A DNA stretch of 64,000 bases, taken from Hydractinia symbiolongicarpus (lineage: Eukaryota; Cnidaria; Hydrozoa; Anthoathecata; Hydractiniidae). The stretch lies in NCBI RefSeq assembly GCF_029227915.1, contig NC_079883.1, positions 23,312,001-23,376,000 of the forward strand, in the 5' to 3' direction. Under the pieces are notes generated by a model, which saw nothing but the letters and a program-made list of their open reading frames with translations, made no database searches and had not been told where the DNA came from. Shown here one piece after another: positions 55,701-64,000 of the stretch; position 1 is the stretch's first letter; the number at the start of each line of letters is the position of its first letter. The position numbers were made by a program, and so were the translations under genes.

Positions 55701-57767
55701 CGAAAATGACGACAGTTTTAAACCTCCTAAAACCACATCAGAATTGTACACCATGCAACTAGCTCTTTTTATGAAAAAACATTGTCAAGTAGGAAACGGA
55801 GAGAACATCGTTAATAAATCATTATTAAAATTTGTGCAGAATGTTGACATATGCAGAGCAATCATAGATTTAGCCTCAATTTCATTTACCATGTTAAAGA
55901 ACGACGTAGTTGTGTTTAATGAAGAAGCTATTGAGACATTCACATCGTTGCAAACTTTAGAAGCTACTGGAATGATCATGAAAGTTCATGGCCCACTTGA
56001 GAACAAATATCAATTTTTCCATTTGAGTATGCAAGAATTTTTAGCCGCGATTTTTATCGTGTTTAATAAGTTGGACGTTTACGTGGTTCAGCAAGACTTC
56101 AGACTTAAATCTACCCTTCCGTTAATCTTTGGGATAATTGGAGCTGAGCGCAGAAAAAAAAACAAAGTTGATTTGGCTGCTTCTCTGATGCAATCACTTA
56201 GGGTAAATTGTAGTACATTTAGGAATTTTCTATGCATCAATTTCGGCATGATTGAGATTGACTTTCTTTTTAAGATAGCCAATCAATCGGCAAATTCATC
56301 AAACTGGGCAAACTATAATGATGAATGTGAACTGTTTTTAAACAGTTATCATGAGTATCAAGGCCAGATCTCGGCAAAGGAAAAACTTGATTACTACCTG
56401 TCATGTAAATTGACTTTACCACATCACATGATTCACTTACTGTTTTTTCTTGATCGTGACATCAAACATTTGCGCAAGTTGAAGCTGTCAATAACAGATA
56501 CATCTGCGGTATTACAAAACACAGGGAAGGATAGTGAAAAGTTGCTGACGCACATCTTAAACATGAAGGAATTTGAAAGCGATGATTTGACGGTGTCTGC
56601 CTTGCCGCATCTTCCTGAATACAACAAAATGAATTTAAACTTGAAGTATTTAAGCATTTTCTTGACAGATTATAACTTACTTTTTGATTGGAACTGGTTT
56701 AACTTACCAAGTATCATTCACATAAGATTGGGTTATGGATTAGAATCTTTATGTTATCAAATATGCGCAAATCATTTATCTCTGCGAAATTTGTTCCAAA
56801 TTACGGTTGAGGTGCTGGATACCGACAGGACAAATTTTCGCCATCTCCTTCGATTAATTGAGCTGCTACAAGATATAAATATGGTGACGATTCAACTAAA
56901 CTGCAATGACACAGAAAATCTATATCCCAGCGTTACATGCAAAGATATTAAACATGGCATGCAGAACATGGAGGTAACATGTGTCACATTGATATTTAGA
57001 GCAGAAGAACACATCTACCGCAGAAATGCGGATGTAATTACTTGCGAAAACGTAAGTGTTTCTTGAATCAAGTTTTTTGTGTATTTCGCGTGCCAATGAT
57101 CAATTCAACAACCCCTCTTAAAAATGTCTCCATAGCGAACGGGAGTCACGGCTTGAAACAGAAAAATTAGTTCCTAGATTTATTTAGAGAAGGTGGGCTA
57201 TTTTGTACCATTTTGCGTGACAGACATATACGGGTATTATGATATAGACTAGTCGGTTACCTGTGGATAAATCCACGGGTTCGCCCGTCCTTTAAATTTA
57301 CCCGTCACAACAAAGTGGATATAAATATATCGCATTTGATATTCGTGTTTCCGTAGCACGTCTTTCTAACTAAGCGGGGGTTCCGCGCAGAGACAGACAA
57401 AATACGGTTATTTTAAAAGAAATATACAATTTTTTGCGTTGCCATAAAAGTACTTTTCATATGAAGATAAACTAGTACCTTTGTGTGGTTTCCACTAGCA
57501 GAAGTAAAATTTAATATTGCAACATCGCAGGGGGATTAAACAAAGTAATATTCTTTTCAGTGTGTTGTCGACAGTAATTCCGAGACTAGAAGCACCACAA
57601 GACATTCCAGTCGCGCTCATAGCAGTATTGGTACAACAACGCCACACACAGAATACCCTAGTAGAGATTTGACACCTTCTATGTCGCGCAGAAGAACAGA
57701 AGATGTGTTTAATGATTCAGTAGAAGAGAACGATAAAAGACCAAGAGGAGGATGTTGGTTACTGTAG
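52785..57767 (+). CDS. HEPN-coiled coil-NACHT protein with CaaX end (NLR-like)
   Basis: Three exons: 52785-53772, 54761-57051 and 57561-57767 (joined G|GTAAGT...TTCAG|GA and AAC|GTAAGT...TTTTCAG|TGT; phases agree), 1161 residues. Residues 1-13 are MCGVSCCCCGGKK, a Cys cluster that could be palmitoylated. Residues about 20-180 match the DZIP3-type HEPN domain (HAGTSALRDIFHD; R139-N140-K-M-M-H144 fits the Rx4-6H RNase motif of HEPN). About 200-329 is coiled coil. NACHT follows: Walker A GVAGIGKS (442-449), Walker B EIVVVIDGIDEF (about 513-524), then helical and Leu-rich regions. The last exon is Ser/Arg-rich and ends RGGCWLL, a CaaX box whose Leu would favour geranylgeranylation. NACHT proteins are immune-type STAND NTPases (family knowledge); RNA cleavage by the HEPN and membrane anchoring are inferred. 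No strong LRR is seen. Confidence 0.88.
57249..57400 (-). mobile_element. Helitron-like 3' end
   Basis: In the second intron of the HEPN-NACHT gene. On the minus strand it reads AAAGGACGGGCGAACCCGTGGATTTATCCACAGG..CCGACTAG followed by T; CTAG is at 57249-57252. Plus-strand CCATTTTGCGTGACAGACATATAC just left of it resembles the family body, so a second partial copy or rearrangement is possible. Confidence 0.5.
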
Positions 57768-58289
57768 AAATGTCCATAACAGTTTTGTTGGTTATGTAGA
57801 ACTTATGTACGACAAACTTTAATTTTGTTTTATGAAGAATTATGCCCAAAATTCTTGATTCATGTTTCGAACTTTTGCAGCCATTAGGGCTGTTATTTTG
57901 TGGTTTTTGAATTCAATTTCAATTCCGAATTTAATACTAAAAATGAAAAAAAATTGTTGTCATGTCTAATTTTTAAAGCAAAGAGAAGAAAAAAATGTAT
58001 GTGCTCCAGAATAGGTATATGGATATGCGATTTCATATCTCGGGTATACCGACATCAAGAAAACTTTTTTCTCTGTTTTGTAAATTCTTTATTATTTTTA
58101 TTCTCGTTTTAAAAAATGTATCATTTAAAAATATAACATAATTTTTTATAACAACGAAAATAACTTTTATAGTCGCAAAATTAATCTGTATTTTACCTCA
58201 AGAAAAGTAATCTTCGCGGGAAAATAATTTTGCGAATTTTTTTTAGATTTTTTTTCTTCATTACGCAAGAAAAAATTTCGCGAATCAGA
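57768..58289. other. 3' flank of the HEPN-NACHT gene
   Basis: AT-rich non-coding sequence; AATTTTAATACT and later AT runs but no single clear poly(A) signal. TTCGCGGGAAAAT and TTTCGCGAAT words near 58214-58330 belong to repeat family B. Confidence 0.35.
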
Positions 58290-58545
58290 TCTTTACAAAA
58301 AATTTTCGCAGGAATTAATTTTCGCGAATGTGAGAAAAGAAAGACAACGAGTGATACGAATACTAGTAGTAAAACTAAAAATGTGACAGTGTCAACACAG
58401 TGTCAACAGTGTCAACAGTGTCAAAAGTGTGATTGTAATTGATGATGTTTTCTTACATACAGTTTCCTATAACATTTTTCCATCCCTATCCTATTTAACT
58501 AATTCGGGAATCGGGCAATTTCAGATTTGCTTCGCGATGATTAAT
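58290..58545 (+). repeat. Interspersed repeat family B, copy 2, with expanded 9-mer
   Basis: Same family as 12105-12295 in the opposite orientation. Between GACAGTGT and GATTGTAATT this copy carries CAACACAGTGTCAACAGTGTCAACAGTGTCAAAAGTGT, a run of about four CAACAGTGT units, where the other copy has one. Confidence 0.75.
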
Positions 58546-59416
58546 AAATTTACCAAATTCGCGGAAATTTCTTCAGTTTTTTCGTAATAATTTATTTTTT
58601 AATCTTTTTATGTCCAAATTTTGTCCCCCAAAACGAAAATTGATTAACGGTGGTCACCGTTATCGAACATATTTTGTTAATTTGTGACGTCACACTTCAA
58701 AGCTCAAGTGAAACTGTAAGAGGATGGATGCTTTTTAGAGTGATTTAAATTTAGCGCAATCATACTAACCAAGTCACTATTAAGTGAAGAGTTACAGCTT
58801 TTTGCGGTCACGAATTAAAATATGCTAAGGAAAATTAAGAAAGTAACAACGCAAGCCAGCACATCCTTTCTGGGTGGAGGACAACCTCGTTCCCAGGGTA
58901 TATTGCTTTTCAACGTTTGGACGGCATTTCAAATATTTTTCGTCTCGTCGCCCAGTGTCAAAAGAGACAAAAAGCCCTTGGAACAAGGTTGGGTGCAGCA
59001 GTTGTCGTGTTCCCATCATTCTCGTTAGTTATACTAACTTGGAGGACGTGCTTCTTCTCACTGCACTCGCAGAAGTCTGGGGAATATTACGAAATTAAAT
59101 CAGAAGATATTCATTTACCTACCGAGTATTTGAATTGCGACTTATCTACCAAATATATCTGTGCATAGGGATGAAAAAAATAAACAACAGACCGCCATTG
59201 ACCACACAAGTGATGACATGTGGTAAACAACTCAATTTCCAATCAATTGTATTGTTTTTTGAAAGATTTTTATAAAAGAAAGATTCTGTAAACCTACATT
59301 CATCTGAAAGAAAATATATAAGATAAAGTTAAAAAATAAGGTTTGCCCGAATAACATACATGCAATAGCAAATGCTAGCAAGATAGATGATCTGAATCTT
59401 TATCTTTTACCATATA
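58546..59416. other. Non-coding stretch holding one hairpin element
   Basis: No supported gene. Overlapping frames at about 58822-59168 are shadows over the mini-element at 58886-58987. The remainder is AT-rich. Confidence 0.35.
58886..58987 (+). mobile_element. CTCGTCCC hairpin mini-element, copy 3
   Basis: Ends CTCGTTCCCAGG and CCTTGGAACAAG; right part CCAGTGTCAAAAGAGACAAAAAG is shared with copies 1 and 2. TGGGTGGAG (58871-58879) and TGGGTGCAG (58990-58998) flank it as imperfect direct repeats. Confidence 0.55.
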
Positions 59417-59540
59417 CTAGCTGTAGGCCCGTGGATAAATCCACGTGTTCGGCCGACCTTTATTTATCGCATTTAGTGTGTCTCACTACAGCGGTTACCA
59501 TTTTCACTGACAGATAGACAGACGTATAAGCATAATCATA
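59417..59540 (-). mobile_element. Helitron-like 3' end
   Basis: On the minus strand: GTGAAAATGGTAACCGC, AAATGCGATAAATAAAGG, then CACGTGGATTTATCCACGGGCCTACAG and CTAG (59417-59420) followed by T. It lies between the HEPN-NACHT gene and the XPG-like pseudogene. Confidence 0.55.
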
Positions 59541-59659
59541 AGAAAAGGAGATAGTGGGTAAATTCTGGGCCGTCCATAATGCGTTCCTATTGTTCACAAG
59601 CAGATATATTTCTTAAATCGGAGTGGCCGGTTTAAGACTGCACGGAATTATCAATAATG

Positions 59660-62600
59660 GCTGCCTTGGGGAGGATTGCTTTGGTGAAGATGATTTCGAT
59701 GCAATCGTGATTTAGCTGAAGAATTTTCCGAAATTGTTGAAGAAATAGTTGACGACCCTTCTAAAAGCTGTTTTCCCTGTGATATTTGCTCCAAAACATG
59801 CAAAACACAACGGGACTCACAAGACACCGAAATGCGAAACATCGTCAGCCACAGAACCAGTCAAATGACGACGGCCTCACTACTGCTCCATCCGTAATAC
59901 TTTAAGAAGTACACCCAATTAAGTGCAAGTAAACTTTCTAAAGATGAGTGCTATAGTGAGAAGACCAGAATTGAATTTGTCAATTATGTTATTACAAACG
60001 ACGATATTAACTTTTCCTATAGTTTTGTTAGAGATGTGATTGGTAGTTTTAAAGGCGATGCTGAAAAGTTTTATCCGGCCTTCTACAAATCTGTGTCTGA
60101 AAAGTTTAATGATAATATTTTTAAATAAAATTTATGGATTGGAGTAAATGCATTTTATGTCAACAAGATGAAAAAGATTCGTCTCTCGTCGATCTATTAA
60201 ATAATAAAAACAATGAAGTCTGCGGGCATGCAAAGCTGGTGGAAAACATCTACGCTTTTCGAGACAATGGTATTTCCTTTCCAAAGAACTTACTTGAATC
60301 ATTTGACACGCTTGACTCTGGTGAAGGAATATTAACAAAGATTAAGGTACATAAAGGAAAATGGCATAAAACCTGTGCATTGCAAATGTCGAACTCAAAG
60401 TAAGAATAATCAATATTATATAACTCGGGTAGAGCGATGTTGTGTCTTTTTTGTTGAAGTCACTACAGTAAGTTTTCCCCTCTGAAGAACTTTTAACTTT
60501 TTCCAGGTTAAAAAGAGCAATTCAGCGGTCATTGAGACAAGAAGACAATCCAGAACTAAGAGTCCACCTCGAAAAGTAACTCGTAAATCCTTACCCGCTG
60601 AAACACAGCTAAAATCCTGAATTTGCTTTTTCTGTAAAGAGATGGGGTACTTCCAAGAAGATGGCTTACAACCACCCCAAGGATTGCTCCCTTTGCATCG
60701 CGTGACAACTGTAAAAAGGGACACCATGATTAGAAAGTGTGCCACGGAAATGAAGAACGAAAAAGTAATCATCAAATTATCAGAGGGAGATATGATATCG
60801 AGAGATTCGTGTTATCATCATAAATGCATGACAACATTTATTGACGCGTACAGAAAGTTCATAAATTCCAAATGCAAAACAAACAAAGACAAACAAAAAG
60901 ATTTAGAGGAGATAGCATTATTAGAATCGGTACAGTATATCGAAGAAATACTTCAAACAAGCCTACTCGTTGCATCGTGCGTGAAACTTTCCGAAGTTAG
61001 GCGTTATTATTGTGATGTTCTAGAAAGTCTAAATGCGGAATTTGTAAGTGTCAACGCCACCCGTTTGAAAGAAAAACTACTTAAGAAGAACGAAAATCTT
61101 CAAGCTGTTCCGCATCACAAAGAGATTTTCATATCGTTTAAAGATGACCTTGCTGCTGCTTTGAAATACGCAGGAAAAGCAAATGCAATGTTGACTGCAT
61201 CTTCAAACATCATGCTTTGTCGTTACCTTCATCAAGTTACAGCTTGTACATTGTATTTGTTGAGGAAAAACGCTTACAATCATTACAAAGAAAACTCAGG
61301 TGAAGAGCTAACAGAAATAGAATGGATTGAAAAGAGCGAAAAATATCCGATGTTCAAGTATGGGAATTTGACCTTGAAGCTCGAGTCAATTCTCCTCCAG
61401 TTTGTGGAGTCGATCAGGTCTGCCGATTTCAACAGATATGTGGAAACACTCCAGTTAATAGCACCTTGGATGTTTGCTCTTAACCAGCACAATTACGCTC
61501 GTTGTATGATGGTAACATGTATGATGAATCTTAATGGAAAGATGAAAGCACACTTTTGCTGTACAAAAGATAAACAAAAAGTTTTCAAAGATTGGTCTGG
61601 ATCATAACCATGAGCAGTTGAATAGCAAAATTAAGGGTGTAGAAATTGCTCGCTTGCTTGAGGAGTTTGAATATTCAGAAGAAAACGACAGCGTCTTAAA
61701 TGCCATTGAAGAACATCATGATGCAACAGCCGCTGCACAAGTGAAGTTTCGAGGAGATGTTTCCAAACTTGAGACATCCTTTGCTGAACTTGGTAACCCG
61801 TTTCTGGATAACAGCCAAGACTTGGTATCACTTGGTACAAACATTGTTATGGATGAAACCAACACCCAAAACTTATTCAAGATCGAAGAAGCTGGTCAAG
61901 ATCAATTCAAAACATACTGGGAAAATCGAGTTGTTCATCAGAAAGTACCGATATCTGACACGATCACAAAAAATAAATTTCACCTTTATACAAAACAAAA
62001 GTAAAGCGCAGAAGCAATTAAAGATGACGAAAAACAACGTTGATTTATTTTCAAGGCTTTTCATTGCATGCCAAACGAGGGATGGTGACTTGGAAACGTT
62101 TTTCTCTCACGAGAGCCAAGCAACCCCACCGTCGTTATCAGAAAATGGCTCATTAAAACTTCCGAAGAAAAAGTCAGAAATTCTTACTTGTTTACAGTGC
62201 GACAAAGATATTTCTGAATCTCCCAACGTAGACGCGAAAATTATCGATTATTATTATTATTATTCCGAATATTTATACAGGATATAGCCACTTCAGTGTT
62301 TGAAACACTGTTATTAATGTGGGTCTTGTGTTTGGAATGTATACATTAAGTATACACCGGCATTACCTACCCAATTTCCCGCACATGGTATGGGTTGACC
62401 CGTAGCTGTAGTAAAGACACTTGCAAAACATGCCCGCGCTGTGGACCGAACCACGGACCTTGTGATTACGAAGCGAACTCCATAACCACAAGGCCACGCA
62501 GCCATTATCAACATGCTTTGTCCGAGTTCGGGGAAAACGTTCAAAGATTACGTCATCCAAACCCTCATCCCTTATATTCGCCATCTCTTCAGTAATACCA

Positions 62601-63665
62601 ATCGCCTGCATCTGGTTTAGGACAGGTACTTTGACAACAGTCTAAAGTCTTGTACCAGAGAAAAACGTGGAGCTGGGGTTCGACGAAAATGGTATCTTAC
62701 CGACTAACTGGCAGACGTTTCTCCGCTGCAGCTCAAATAAAAGTGAATTGTTCCCGTTTTTATCAAAACTTTTGGTTAGCAAAATTCAAGACAAGGTGGT
62801 GGTAGCAATTGTCTGAGAAGTGTCGTTTCAAACAAAGTCATCGATGCAAGCACTTTAATGCCCTGTAACTTCAAAGAAGCTGATGAACGTATATTTGTGC
62901 ATTTGAAACAAGCTTTGTCATCTGGTGAGTACAACCGTTTCATTATCAAGACAGTGGACAGTGATGTTGTCATAATTGGTATCGCTGTTTTCTTTAAACT
63001 TCAAGTTGAAGAATTGTGGATAGAGTTTGGAGCCGGAAAGTCTTTAAAATTCATTCCAATACACAAAGTAGCACGGAGCCTCGGTCCAGATAAAGCGTAT
63101 GCCCTTCCGTTCTTCGAATGCGTTCAGTGGCTGCGATACCACATCTTCTATGTCTGGGAAAGGAAAGAAAGCTTTTTTTGACACATGGAATGTATTGGAT
63201 AAAGACGTTACACCAGTCTTCACAAGACTGTCACTGATAGACTTTACAGATGACATCACCGACCTTGAAATGGAGGCAATAGAGAAATACGTTGTTTACC
63301 TGTATTCCAAGACGTGCAACGCTTCAAGCGTTAACGAAGCAAGGAAAATTCTGTTTAGTCGAGACATTCGACCAATCGCAAAAATTCCGCCGACACAACA
63401 AACACTGGTTCAACATAATTTAAGATCTGCTCTTCAATCGAGTAAATGGCAACAGTGTCTGCTTTCAATACATGATGCTAGTGATCCATGTCAGTGGGAG
63501 TGGCGATGTACGAACGAAAGTACCGTTCCAAAATGGACATCACTACCAGAGGCATCAACGGTGTGTCGTGAGTTAATCAAATGTTGCTGCAAACAAGGCT
63601 GTACAGGCAGATGTAAATGTTACACAGAACTCTGTCAGTGCTCAGCACAGTGTACAAACAACTGA
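59660..63665 (+). pseudogene. Frameshifted Cys-rich gene with XPG/FEN-like core, multi-copy family
   Basis: Pieces in order: 59690-60127 with a broken C2H2 finger (FPCDICSKTCKTQRD, one-base loss, LTRHRNAKHR); 60134-60403 Cys motif (WSKCILCQQ), which may splice at GTAAGA to 60506 (KLKRAIQR); 60642-61604 (FFCKEMG with an upstream TGA; CYHHKCMT); 61618-62280 in shifted frames (DLFSRLFIACQTRDGDLETF); then a SINE; 62511-62712 (NMLCPSSGKTFKDYV, with TAG in place of a Trp); 62843-63120 (EADERIF at 62877, KTVDSDVVII at 62948); 63099-63662 (AFSGCDTTSSMSGKGKK, then a C-terminal Cys array CCCKQGCTGRCKCYTE). E-A-D-E, T-V-D-S-D and S-G-C-D with GKGKK correspond in order and spacing to the EAEA, TEDSD and GSDY-GIGPK marks of XPG/FEN nucleases. 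Similar proteins are widespread in cnidarians by my recollection; their role is not known. At least five lesions make this copy non-functional as read. Confidence 0.75.
62246..62503 (-). mobile_element. tRNA-derived SINE (core type 1), inserted in the XPG-like pseudogene
   Basis: Minus-strand head: box A TGGTTATGGAG and box B GGTTCGGTCCA. The core GGGTCAACCCATACCATGTG and CGGGAAATTGGGTAG matches the SINE at 37625-37990. The 3' tail is (AAT)n, visible on the plus strand as TATTATTATTATTATT at 62248-62263. ATTATC flanks the insert at 62240-62245 and 62504-62509, a short target-site duplication. Confidence 0.75.
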
Positions 63666-64000
63666 TATTATTCATATTTTTGTATTTAGATATCTTTTCT
63701 ATAGTTGCTTTATTTGTAAAACATTTTTTTGAAGATAACTGTTGCTTACCTACATGTAAACTCAAAGGTACACGTAAAAATTAGGCAAAAACTACATTTC
63801 AGGGGGTAAAATTTTGCAATATCAAAATATAATACAACCTAATTAGCAAAAGTTTTTTCTTTTTAATTGTTTTTATAACAGTCTATTAAAAGTATCAATG
63901 ATTTAAAAGAGTTTAAAATGTTTTTAATGTGTTTGTGTTTGAATAATTAGAATAAATTTTAGAATATTTCAAAAAATTACCCCCTGACATTGTATAACAT
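63666..64000. other. 3' flank of the XPG-like pseudogene
   Basis: AT-rich non-coding sequence up to the window edge. AATAAA at 63952-63957 could be a poly(A) signal. Confidence 0.35.

Noticed and set aside
58822-59168. Overlapping open frames on both strands as genes
   Set aside because: They run through the hairpin mini-element at 58886-58987 and have no domain or splice support.
62430-62503. tRNA gene on the minus strand
   Set aside because: Same reason; it is the head of a SINE with (AAT)n tail and flanking ATTATC duplication.

Overview
The window is metazoan nuclear DNA. It is AT-rich, its genes are split by small introns with GTAAGT-like donors, and transposon debris is dense. The conserved genes (KIF6, ASTE1, GSTZ1), the single-exon class C and class A GPCRs, the NACHT protein with a DZIP3-type HEPN domain, the ankyrin/cGAS-like protein and the repeat types fit a cnidarian, possibly a hydrozoan. 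The lineage is inferred from gene and repeat content only; there is no rRNA or mitochondrial marker here.

Layout, left to right. 1-38 is the right end of a Harbinger-like element. 1.9-5.3 kb (minus) is a three-exon ASTE1 gene (asteroid, XPG/FEN-like fold). 5.9-8.3 kb is a decayed Ty3/gypsy retrotransposon. 8.5-13.3 kb is a nest of small inverted-repeat elements and a dead pogo/Tigger-like transposase. 13.8-16.6 kb (minus) is one long open frame: ankyrin repeats fused to a cGAS/Mab21-type nucleotidyltransferase with the catalytic acidic residues kept. 18.4-34.7 kb (minus) is a full KIF6 kinesin in 24 exons, rebuilt here exon by exon. Its introns hold a second pogo-like relic, a 143-bp tandem duplication, a degenerate minisatellite and a broken LINE. 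37.6 kb is a tRNA-derived SINE and 38.4-39.1 kb a Harbinger-like MITE. 39.7-43.7 kb (plus) is GSTZ1 (maleylacetoacetate isomerase) in eight exons. 45.6-48.1 and 49.4-50.5 kb (plus) are two intronless GPCRs, class C then class A. 52.8-57.8 kb (plus) is a three-exon gene for a HEPN-coiled coil-NACHT protein with a Cys-rich N-terminus and a CaaX-type C-terminus. 59.7-63.7 kb is a frameshifted copy of a Cys-rich gene family whose core reads like a diverged XPG/FEN nuclease. A SINE has inserted into it.

The strongest candidates for novel biology are the ankyrin-cGAS-like protein and the HEPN-NACHT protein with possible lipid anchors at both ends. Both look like innate immune sensors or effectors and they lie about 36 kb apart. 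The XPG/FEN-like reading of the 60-63.7 kb family is the third. No functional link between these genes can be shown from sequence alone.

Repeats fall into recognisable families present several times in the window: Helitron-like 3' ends (four clear, one decayed), hairpin mini-elements with CTCGTCCCCAGG ends (three), two SINEs sharing a core, and three unclassified interspersed families. All intron coordinates are from manual reading; no transcript evidence was available.
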